Shown: positions 18,341-28,100 of the stretch, in pieces | Layout of the letters: every line of letters begins with the position of its first letter | Numbering within the stretch: position 1 is the stretch's first letter | Assembly (NCBI GenBank): GCA_003427395.1 | Contig: BFEA01000561.1 | Span: 541,043 to 573,680 of the forward strand | DNA from: Chara braunii | Taxonomy: Eukaryota > Streptophyta > Charophyceae > Charales > Characeae | DNA length: 32,638 nucleotides | Direction: 5' to 3' | Translations under genes and position numbers: made by a program | The notes under the pieces: generated by a model | What the model was told of the DNA's origin: nothing | The model's database searches: none | What the model saw: only the letters and a program-made list of their open reading frames with translations

Positions 18341-19290
18341 TCCTTACAAGGGCTTGGGACAGGGTTGGAGGCAGACGAAAAAAAAAGAAAAAACAACAAA
18401 GGGAAAAAAACAGAGTTCCGAATGCAGGGACGTCGGGGAAGACCCTCATGAGGGTGGAAGTTGCAGCAGTGCTTTGAGGTATGTATCTGGCCACTATGTG
18501 TGGAAAGAGTTTGCTTTTTTTTTTTTTTTTTACGTTTGTTCCCGTGTCGTTGTAGTGCCCTGCCAGCCAGGCAGGGCGTATTTAACGGGTGGCACGTAAC
18601 TGTCTCAACGTTGTAGCATCCTGTACCCGCCCTCAATCACAGCATAAGGGCGTTTTCTTTTCTTTTTCTTTTTTTTTTGGTTGTTCCTCCGTAAACGCTC
18701 TCACCAAGGGCACAGTCACACACGCACCTCATAGAATGTATCTGGTGTTATCGAGGCATTCGGGAAGTTCGTTTTTTTTTTTCTTTTTTCTTTTTTTCTT
18801 TTTTTTCTTTCCCCTATGAAACTGCCCCCCCTCTCAAAAAAAAAAAAAAAGAAGGAACTGCCCCCCCTCGGCAACACTCGGTGCGCAGTGAAAATCAGGC
18901 TCGGCAAAAACAGGCAGGCTCGGAAGTAGTGGTGGTGGTTTAAAGTTTAAAGCAAATGTTTCCAGTGTTAGCTATCCACACTTCCCTCTATGGTCTTTTT
19001 TTTTTTTTTTTTTTTTTTTGCATTTGTGTCATCCTTGAAAGCGCAGGGGCCATGCTACTCTTCTTTCTGTGTATCATTCCAAGTGTTTAACAGATGTCCC
19101 GAAGGACCCCTCTATGTTCTTCAACGGACTAGTGCTGCTTTTTTTTTTCCCCTTTCTTTCTTTAGAGGCCAAAATAACTATAAAAAAAAAAAGAGAGAGA
19201 TGATCCTGGAACTGGACGGCCCCAGGTAATTCAGATAGGTAATTCAGCTATAGTAGTTACGGCCGGATAGCCTCAGTTCGAATTCGGGGC
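18341..19290. other. Unassigned DNA rich in T-runs
   Basis: Long T or A runs at about 18515-18531, 18772-18812, 18837-18850 and 18994-19019. GAACTGCCCCCCCT-type words recur at about 18820 and 18857. No supportable gene. Confidence 0.4.
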
Positions 19291-19298
19291 TATGTCTT

Positions 19299-19432
19299 TC
19301 CTTAGACTTCTGAATAGGGTCAAAAATTGGCCCACCTTAGACTTCTGAATAGGCCCAGAAATGGCCACCTTAGACTTCTGAATAGGCCCAAAAATGGCCC
19401 ACCTTAGACTTCTGAATAGGCCAATGGCCCAA
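19299..19432. repeat. 34-bp tandem repeat, four units
   Basis: CCTTAGACTTCTGAATAGG starts at about 19300, 19335, 19368 and 19402, with CCCAAAAATGGCCCA-type spacers. Confidence 0.95.
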
Positions 19433-20070
19433 AACTCTTCATTGTGTTTTGTTGTACGTTCGAAATGACAGCGGGGGAAAGGGGTATGAATGGGGATTGG
19501 TCGGTGTCTCGTGAGGGGGAAAGGTCCAATTGTGATTAAAAAAAAGCAACACAAGAAAAGAAAAAGAAAAAAAAAACTCAAGCGGCTTGTCATATGTATC
19601 TGTATGCAAGGCCCGGGCAGGTAGGCAAATCGTATTTGTTGGGGGCCCAAAATCAGGACCCGCATTTCCCGTCCAAGCTTAGAATGGCCATTTCTAACGG
19701 GGCATCCCCAGAAGTTGGGAGTGGGACCAACAGGGGCATACTTGAAAAGATGTCACCCCAAAAGTTGAACCGCTGTCCGAGGGGCAATGGCAGTGTGAGC
19801 CGGAGTATAAGCGCCATAGCGCAACTACGGGCATCTTTGAGGGACATGACGGTAATTTTGAATTCTCCCTTTATTTTTATTCTTTCGCATCCCGCAGAGC
19901 CTAAACTTTTAGTACTATTTTTATCATTTTTATTATTCTTATTCTTATTATCATTATTTATTATCAATCACACAGGTCCACACATAACAAACAGATACCC
20001 AAGACGGATCATTAAAAAGAATGATAAAATAATAAAATACTAAAACAAAGAAATAACGAAGACGACAGGA
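19433..20070. other. Unassigned DNA
   Basis: ATT-rich stretch at 19915-19970. No supportable gene. Confidence 0.4.
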
Positions 20071-20074
20071 GAGA

Positions 20075-20311
20075 AAGGCTGATTATCGTTTCAAGAACCG
20101 AAGAAGAAGAAGAAGAAGAAGAAGAAGAAGAATGATGAAGAGAGGCCAACACTGTCTTCGCACATGCTTCCACAGAAGTCGATTCAGCTCTCCATGCACT
20201 GAACTCAGAAAAAAACGTGCACCTTGTTGTACACGAAGTACACAACTAAAAAATCATAGCAAAAAAATCCAGGGAGGCTGATTATGGGTTCAGCAAAAAC
20301 AACAGCAACAG

Positions 20312-20370
<59 letters not shown>

Positions 20371-20411
20371 AAGAAGAAGAAGAAGAAGAAGAAGAGGAAG
20401 AGGAAGAAGAG

Positions 20412-20443
<32 letters not shown>

Positions 20444-20611
20444 AGAAGAAGAAGAAGAAGAAGAAAAAGTAAAAAACAGAGGCCAGAGTCACTATCATTT
20501 GCACATGCCTTCACAAATTTACAACCATCTCCGTATGCACTGAACGAAGTAAGAAGCAGAAGAAGCAGAAGAAGAAGCAGAAGAAGCAGAAGAAGAAGCA
20601 GAAGAAGAAGA
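20075..20611. repeat. Tandem duplication carrying expanded GAA/CAA/GCAGAA microsatellites
   Basis: GGCTGATTAT..GTTCA near 20079 and 20276, AGAGGCCA near 20141 and 20479, GCACATGC near 20160 and 20501, and ATGCACTGAAC near 20193 and 20535 appear in the same order twice. (GAA)n lies in unit 1 (20100-20131). (CAA)n then (GAA)n lie in unit 2 (20294-20465). (GCAGAA)n precedes the gap. Confidence 0.8.
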
Positions 20612-20627
20612 NNNNNNNNNNNNNNNN
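20612..20627. other. Assembly gap (16 N)
   Basis: Sixteen unresolved bases sit directly at the end of a GAAGCA microsatellite, probably an unresolved repeat length. Confidence 0.98.
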
Positions 20628-21092
20628 CTCTGTGTGTGGCGTGCGTACCCGTCTGCAGTGCCACACTCATATTCAGAGTGTTGTGCAGTGTGCCCCCTCT
20701 CTCTCGCGCTCGCTGGGCCAAGATGGGGATCCAAGACTGGATGACTGTTCAAATGTAACTCTAAGCAAGTAGCGTGGCCGACTTTTCTATTCATACGTAC
20801 AGTTGGGCCCTTGCTCCACTGCTCTCCACATGCACAATAGACAAAAAAATGTGGTGATGCATGTGTCCATTTTCTGGTAAAATATTCATTCATTTTTTTT
20901 TAATTTTTTTTTACGTTTTTAATATTTGGTGAGTAGTGGAGAGAGAGCCCTGGTATCGGGCTGTGTTTTTTTTTGTTTTTTTTTTCCGCTTTCAACCATT
21001 TCTCGATTCATGCAAAGGTATCGACATATACTGGATTTTTTTGGGGGGGGGCTTTTCCGAAGTTAGTGCCTAAAATCCGTAGCATTACGCAT

Positions 21093-21147
21093 GTGCGTTG
21101 TATACGAATACAACGCACCCCGTGCGTTGTATTCATATACAATGCAC
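21093..21147. repeat. Twin tandem hairpins
   Basis: GTGCGTTGTAT-acga-ATACAACGCAC (21093-21118) is a perfect 11-bp stem. GTGCGTTGTAT-tcat-ATACAATGCAC (21122-21147) is the same stem with one G-T wobble. Confidence 0.9.
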
Positions 21148-21399
21148 GTGCATTTTGTTCGAGGGAAGACTGTAGTCCACAGCGCTATTCCCAGCGGTAC
21201 GCAGCGCGTGCGCTAGGCGAGAACGCAAGCTCCCGCCCGTTTTCGAATTTTCGCGGCGAAGCTCGACGAGTCGGCGGCGAGAATGACTGTAGGCTTCTCC
21301 ATGTGGGGACTCTCGCCATAGCTACGCAGGTACGCTAATCCGAGAGAGCGACAGTCTCGCCAGTGACGGAACAGCGGCAACCTACTCGACGGCGAGAAC

Positions 21400-22691
21400 A
21401 GCAACCAGCAGTGAGTTAGGGTTGTTCCAGCCCTTCCTCACCAGAGCTAACCATGGCACGCCACACTCAGCCAGGGGAGTAGACGTCATAAGCGGGATTG
21501 TCTAGGGCGGACAGCCCGTGAGGGCATCTCCCCACCAAGGTGAAGGGGAGAAAGGGACGTGCAGACTGTCAGATTCACCGCAAGGAGAAAAGGACGGATA
21601 TCTCCAGGGAGGAGAATACACAGGCGGCTAAAGACGGCATCGCGAAGACGGTAACACAGAGGTAATCCTTCGTGATACACGGGTTGTCCCATGCATGCTC
21701 TGTGGTGGGAGTAGTGAGGGAACTTGGGGATTGGATGAGAGCATAGTAGCCTGCATGTTGGGAAAACGACGCTTTACTTCCCCTGTCTCTTACCTCCTTT
21801 CTCACCGATCACGCCCTCTGAATTCTAAAACACCTCAGATAGCTGGGATCATTCAAATCAACATTACACAAAGGAATCAAGATTCAAGAGCAAGATCGGG
21901 GTATACAGCAAGGCCAGAAGATTCCACACATCGAAGATATACAACTCACCTGGTGCTCTTCACGGGCAGGGTCCATACGAAAAAGAAGTACGTTTAATAT
22001 ACGGTGGTTTTGCCCTCTCACCAGGCGTATGCTGCTGTAACCGAAAGGGAAGTAGCAATCCCGTGAGGTCACGAGCTGTGGATGGCAGATGCAAAATATA
22101 ACGAGTTTCAAGTACTAGAGATGCTCGTCTTAGCCAGATGCATGCTTTTTCGCGATCATAATTATATTAAAATCTGCTCTCCCTAGTAGAAAACAAAAGA
22201 AGGGAGATACAAGCCCTACGTTGATATTCACTACCCAGGCCTTTCGCCCGGATCCTTGTGTTTGGGGAAAGACGTAAGGACAAAGTGAATCCCTCGTAGA
22301 CCCACCTCCCATGCAACTTTGTTTCTTCCTCACGAAACAAAAGCAGTGAAGTTGAGCACTTGCATCTCCGCAAAAGGTGGAGGGAGGACGTAGCCGCTGG
22401 TGGCTCATATCACTCCACGACCGGATAAAACAGGGACTCACTATACGTGTCCGGGAGCTTGACTTACACGAGGATCAGAGAAAGACAAGAGTGTGGGTGG
22501 TTACTCACCCACGAGGAGGCAATTATCAGAGGTGGGTTCTCGTATTACAGATCAGTGTGCATGGACTGCCCAGGTCAGTTCAAGGCCTGGAGAAGACAAG
22601 GGGAGATCAGCCTCTGACAACCGCCCAATGCTGACTCCATTTGTAAAGGTCCACACTTCGCCTCCTTGCGGTGTAGGTCCCTGCCACTTCC
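21400..22691 (+). other. Probable LINE leader (5' UTR), left boundary unresolved
   Basis: Non-repetitive, no supportable gene, directly upstream of LINE ORF1. It contains a perfect hairpin GTGGGTG-gttact-CACCCAC (22493-22512). Non-LTR elements carry an internal promoter in such a leader. No target duplication was found to fix the 5' end, so the assignment is by position only. Confidence 0.4.
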
Positions 22692-24122
22692 ATGGCAAAC
22701 TCGCCTGCTGAGGCCTCAGTGCCGATGACAGAAGCAGAAAAAACAAGGATCAGCGGAATCATTGAGGACTGCTAATATGTGAGTGGTATTCTTCCTGAGG
22801 AATTCGCTCCCAGGATAGAAGATATTGGTCAAGACTATGTAAGAGTGGTTGTCCACAAAGAATTCTATGACATCCAAGTCGAATGGTTGGCGGAGCATGC
22901 AGTCTCTGTCCACTTCGAGAACGATTCAACCTCACTCCCAGCATCAGTCAAAAACAGAATTATTCGAATCTACGAAGATGGCTGGGCTCAGGACTCAGAT
23001 TTGAATGTTGCTCCCAAACGTGGAGTCTTCAGGAGTGATGGGAAGAACTTGGTCACTTACGTAGCCAGTGCCAAGGAAATCGCGTCGTGGATGATCAGGA
23101 AAGGCTCAGACCAAATAGAATTGGATGGTAAAAAATACTTAGTTAGGTTCCTCAGATGGATGAATGAGAATGAGATTTTCAAATGGAATGAAGCCCAAAA
23201 GTTCCGCTACTTTTGGGTGAAAGCAATTCAGGTGCCAATCTCTATCTTACCTCATCTGAGAGGGGCTATTCAAAAAGCCTTTGGCAAAATTGTAAAAGCT
23301 CACGAGGCGTTTGCTGATCCAATAGCCCCAGATCTGTGGAATGTTCGTTTTGACATGGAGTTGGTTGCGCGCGTTTGGTACAAGCAGCACTTGATAGTAG
23401 ATCTGAAGCAAGACGGCTGGGTAGATCTGAACATTGCATGCTCTGANTCCCTTTGGTGCAAAAAATGTCGACATTATTTTCACTCTGACGAGGACGAAAA
23501 CTGCCCCATCAATATGCGGACAAGTGCAAGAAGGAAGTCCTTCAAAGAGGCAATTGCAGAGGACACGACAGGGAAAAAGAGGGCTACTCCCAAAACCACT
23601 GCAGTGGAAAGAGAGACAATGAAACAGAAAGTGAACATTGTTCCCAAAAACAAAGGAAAAAACAGAGATGGACCAGAGGTGAAAGACAGCAATGAAAAAG
23701 AAGATCCCATAGATCACACGAAAGGCACATCCCCCAATCCGAAAGACGGATTTATCGCATCCCCAGGAGAGTTGGGAACTAAATTGAAAATCCGACGGCC
23801 CAAAAAAAAGAAAGAGAGGAAACCTCTCTCCTGGTGTGCCAAAAAACAGATCAGCACGGGCAAGGAGAATAAAGAGGAGATACAAACCTCGACGGTGGAT
23901 TCCTCAAAGACAAAGGAATGGAAGGGCCCAGGGAGCACGGGGGGAGAAGCAGGGGTGGAGGTGGACAAGGTGAATGGACCGGGGAATAAAATGGATACCA
24001 CTCAGGGGAGCAAAGGCTCTATGGACATGGACATATCCTCCTCATCCCCTTTCCGAGAGCCTGTTCCTACTCCACTCCAACTTTCCCCCCAGCCCTCCTC
24101 TTCCCTCCTTGAAACATCTTAG
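22692..24122 (+). pseudogene. LINE ORF1, DUF4283-like with zinc knuckle, broken
   Basis: It encodes the nucleic-acid-binding protein of the LINE, expected to coat the element RNA. The start chosen is ATG 22692 (MANSPAEASVP), the first after an in-frame TAG at 22674 and in a good context (CTTCCATGG). An in-frame TAA at 22773 breaks it after 27 codons. Beyond that the frame is open to TAG 24120. The middle part (about 22990-23450) has the DUF4283-like run IELDGKKYLVRFLRWMNENE and FRYFWVKAIQVPISILP. A zinc knuckle follows (Cys 23457, Cys 23466, His 23481, Cys 23502), spaced CX2CX4HX6C, longer than the usual final X4. The tail is Lys/Glu/Pro-rich and looks disordered. Codon 23445-23447 contains an N. 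The family call rests on pattern and context, not on a profile search. Confidence 0.75.
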
Positions 24123-24513
24123 GCAGAGTCGAAGGAGGTGAAAACCCCATCTCTTTTGGGGAATCGCCACACATGGCAGGAGTCATGGCCAAGGATCCTC
24201 CTCCCTCCCCGGGTCCCACGGACATCTCACTTGAAAAGCCAGAGTGCTCCTCCCCCGCGGAGAGAGAGGACACAAGGGGGAAAAAGGGGGAAGAGGCCGG
24301 AAAACAGGCAGAAGAGACGGGAGGGGGCGGAGAAAGAAGGAACCTTATTTTCAAAGCAATGCCAACAAACCTGAAGGGCGCTGCCAAAAGAAAGAAAAGG
24401 TAGGAAAAATCAGGGAATCTGACAAAGGGAAATAAGGATCCCTTAATCCCCGGTTCGGATGTTCCATCCCCGCCCCTTGTCACAACAGGAGGGTGGGGAG
24501 GAGGCCAGACTTG
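24113..24513 (+). pseudogene. Out-of-phase continuation of ORF1 tail
   Basis: After ORF1's stop, a different plus frame gives a protein-like, charged, Pro-rich reading (for example PPPSPGPTDISLEKPECSS, then GNKDPLIPGSDVPSPPLVTT) with one internal TAG (24401) until TGA near 24511. Its composition matches the ORF1 tail. The frame before and the ORF after share the same phase, so this segment looks like ORF1 coding sequence displaced by one small indel and restored by another. Chance openness of a GA/C-rich region is the alternative. Confidence 0.4.
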
Positions 24514-25103
24514 GTGACCGGAGGAAAGGCATGACGCTGCAGAAACAGACAAAAAAAACTCTGAGCTTCGCCAGGCCTATAAGAACCCTGTCACGCAAGG
24601 ATAAAGATATGAAAGGCGCTCAGTTTCTGGTACCGCTCATTGTCTTCAACAGTGACGCTGAAACTGGGATCCTCACAGCAGAAGGGAAAGATGGGTCTGT
24701 GATTATACCGTCCATATCCGTGCAGGCTCAACCGACAGACTCCCTAGCGGTAGACCTGACAAACACACAAATCCTGAAATCAGCAGGCAAAACGGAGGGT
24801 TTCTCACAGTTTAAAATGGGGAGATACACAGTAACAGTTAATGCCAACTTAACGATTCTGCTGCATATAGCCATTTTGAGACTGTGCTACTGGACGGGAC
24901 AAACAGGTACAAAAAATACTTACCAATTGCAATGGACTGGTCTATCCCCCCTACTAGATGCTTCCTCCACAATACTCGGGGTGGCCAAAATTGAACCAGA
25001 CATCCCGGCAAGCCACATTGCTGACTGGATAGCTCACTCGAAAATCCAGGAGTCGCTAGACGCTGATCAGCTCTCGAGCCAACTCCTGACGTGGAAAATC
25101 TAG
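24459..25103 (+). CDS. Extra LINE ORF between ORF1 and ORF2, unknown domain
   Basis: A 214-codon ORF from ATG 24459 to TAG 25101, ending 52 bp before the ORF2 ATG and in the same phase as ORF1. The first ~24 residues are low-complexity and may not be native; ATG 24531 (MTLQKQTKK) is a plausible alternative start. From about residue 55 on it looks like a folded, beta-rich domain: GAQFLVPLIVFNSDAETG, then DGSVIIPSISVQAQ, then GRYTVTVNANLTILLHIAIL, then ASHIADWIAHSKIQESL. It has no Cys-knuckle, no endonuclease or RT motif, and I do not recognise it. It is either the C-terminal domain of a long ORF1 (about 800 codons, 22692-25103) or a separate third ORF. It is stop-free, unlike its neighbours. 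Confidence 0.55.
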   Translation: MFHPRPLSQQEGGEEARLGDRRKGMTLQKQTKKTLSFARPIRTLSRKDKDMKGAQFLVPLIVFNSDAETGILTAEGKDGSVIIPSISVQAQPTDSLAVDLTNTQILKSAGKTEGFSQFKMGRYTVTVNANLTILLHIAILRLCYWTGQTGTKNTYQLQWTGLSPLLDASSTILGVAKIEPDIPASHIADWIAHSKIQESLDADQLSSQLLTWKI

Positions 25104-25155
25104 CAAATCTCAGTTGAGCCAATCCGCATCCAAGAACACAACGGCAAAGACCATA

Positions 25156-28100
25156 ATGATGGTCCTGCCAAGCAACATTAAAGTGGTATCCTGGAATCTA
25201 AGAGGGATGGGGAACACCTCCAACCTAATTAAACGCCCCAGATTCAGATCATGGGCTAGTAAGGATAATCCACATATTATTTGTGTTCAAGAAACAAAAC
25301 TGAACGAAGGGAAAATATCTAACGGGTTGGTTTGGTGGAATGGCCCACAGTTCTGGGCCCCGACAGTGGGCACTAAAAGGGGTGTGGCCATACTACTCCA
25401 TAAGGACCTAGAAGTGGAGGTTTTGGACACATACAAAGACCCCAATGGTAAATGGATCTGGGTGAAGTTGGCAGTGGGGGACGAAGACTGGGCAGTGATG
25501 TCAGTTTATGCCCCGGTAGAGTATTCTGAGAGAACTAATTTCTTCGCTTCCCTGCCTGCGGTCCTCCCAGATATAGAAAACCTCATCATTGCTGGCGACT
25601 GGAACACTACACTCAACCCAGGCCTAGACTCACCCCAGTCGACGCCCATTCGTCAGGACGCCCTGATGCTATCAGCATTCATGGAGGCCCAATGCTTCGC
25701 TGATGTTTTCAGAATCCTAAACCCAGAAACCCCCAGCCACACATGGTACGGTCCAAAACCGGCCCCATCTGCTATTCAGCCCAGTCGCAGGCTAGATTTC
25801 ATACTAGCCAGAGGAGTCGCTTGGGACATATGTTCGTGGTGTGACATACTCCATCAAACGTTGTCTGATCATTACCCGGTTTGCATGGAAATTCTGGCAA
25901 AAGAACAGTTTGATATAGTTCGTCCTCCCTTCAGATTGAACACCAATGTGCTCAAGGACCCGGGGATCCNGGCCTGGATCAAGAACCAAATGACATTATG
26001 GGCCGACGCTAAAGACCTCTTCCCCCACGAACATAAGTGGGCGGAAACAGGGATANGAATTATAACTGCTGCGGTTAAAGTTTTCTCGAGGATGAAAGCC
26101 GCCAACAGATCATGGGCGGAGACATGCGCACGCAGGGCTATAAAAGAAGCAGAAAGCAACATGGGGTTAAACCNGTTCTCTGATTTCTATTGGTAAAAAA
26201 AAAGAATGGAGAACGTGACCCTCCTAGAAACAATAGAGATCAAGAAACAAGAGGATTGGCTCCAATGGCTAAAGATCAGGGGCCTGGTTGGCTATGATAG
26301 AATGACTAAGGACACCTTTAGATCCCTCATCCTCCGCCAAACCAAGCCTATAATACGAGAGTTGTCCCACCCCTTCAATCCAGACCTACCCCTAGTTTCG
26401 AACACGGAAGACATGTGCAAGTACGCTATGGACTACTTTTTGGATATAGTCTCCTCTAGGAGACCACAAGATGGACCAAAAATAGATCTCAGCTTGGGCT
26501 CAGACTTTTGGGAAAACATCCTGGGCTCTATCTCCCATACCACAAGAGAAGGATTGGATGCTCCACTTTCAGCTGTGGAACTGCACCAGGCTGCCAAGAA
26601 TATGGCCGTAGGTAAATGCCCAGATGCCGATGGTCTACCCATAGAACTGTTCCGTAGCGCATGGGAGGCGTTCGCCCCTTTCCTCACACATATATTCAAC
26701 AACACGCTTTCTTCGGGCACCTTGCCGAAAAAGTGGCTCGAGGGAATCATAACTCTCCTATACAAAAAGGGAGACAAGAAACAAGTGAGGAACTACATGC
26801 CCATTTCAGTCATAAATGTGGTATATAAAATTCTGGCTAAGGCCTTAGCTGTCAGACTGGCGGATGTCCTACCTAGCATAATGGGGATAGAACAAGGAGC
26901 ATTCATAAAAGGACACTCTATTTTTTACAACATTTTGTCCACTATGCAGGCCCTGGAGTTCCTAGCAGAAAAGAATCTGAACGTGGTCATCCTCCTCCTA
27001 GACATAGAGAAAGCATATGACAAAGTAGGATGGTCTTTCGTCTTCACCACATTGGCCAAGATGGGGTTTGGCCCCGGGTTTTGCACATGGGTCAGAGCCA
27101 TGTACACATAGGCCTTTTCGGTGGTAATGGTGAATAGCCAAACGTCCCATTCATTTTCGCTCACCCGCTCACTGAGACAGGTTTGCCCCCTTGCCCCCCT
27201 TCTCTTTGTCATTCAACTAGAAGTCCTACTAAACAACATTAGAAGAAATGATGAAATTAGAGGCCTAAGTATCCCACACTCAATTCANTGGAAAGGGGGA
27301 GCACTTGCGGATGATCTAACAATAGCTTGCGCTAACTCTAACCCTTCTTTCGGAGCCTTGAGAAAAGTTCTTGATGACTCCTGCACCCTGTTGGAAGCAT
27401 CAATCAATTGGGAGAAATTTGTCTTCATCCTCTCGGAACCATTCGTGATCTGTGTGGACTGGGGCCTAAAGAAGATCCCATCAAACAGCTCAGATAGGTT
27501 CCTAGGGGTCCAGATAACACTAACAGATTGCTCAGAGGCACATGACGCTACTCTGGTGGAGAAAGTAACCGCAAGAATTATGGGATGGGCTAGGAACTTT
27601 AAATTGTCCCTCTTTGGAAGGGCACTGGTGATCTCATCAACAACGTTCTCTATTCTATGGTTACCGCTTACAGTTCACCGGTTAGGGGATGAGGACTACC
27701 GCAAGATAAAATATGTAGCGGCCAGGTATCTGTGGAAACCATAGGCAGCAGACCCACAGGGGTACATCAGCAAAGTGGCGTGGGACTCAGTTTGTTTTCC
27801 AAGATACCAAGGAGGCCTGGGGATCCTGGACCCTGCTCAACAGAACCTCGCCCTACTGGCTAAATGGCCTATGAGGGCTATGACGGACCTAGAAATCAAA
27901 ATCTGGAAAGCCTTCGCAGAATACATCCTCATGGAGGAATGAGACCTCTCCCACCGTTCCCATGTCTGACTCTGTTTTTTCATTGAGTCCTACTGCAACA
28001 AAAGCATAAAATCAAGAGTATGGAAAAATGTACTTTCAGCCTGGAATAAAAACAGACCAAAACCCATTTCTGAACCGAACTAAAAAACCCAGATCTTGAA

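Noticed and set aside
19215-19300. tRNA 3'-half-like AGTTCGAATTCGGGGC
   Set aside because: No A box about 44 nt upstream.
20284-20721. Poly-Thr, poly-Lys and poly-Leu frames
   Set aside because: Direct products of CAA/GAA/GCAGAA microsatellites and the N gap.
21695-22441. Extra coding region upstream of LINE ORF1
   Set aside because: Short overlapping frames with no domain motif; better treated as LINE leader.
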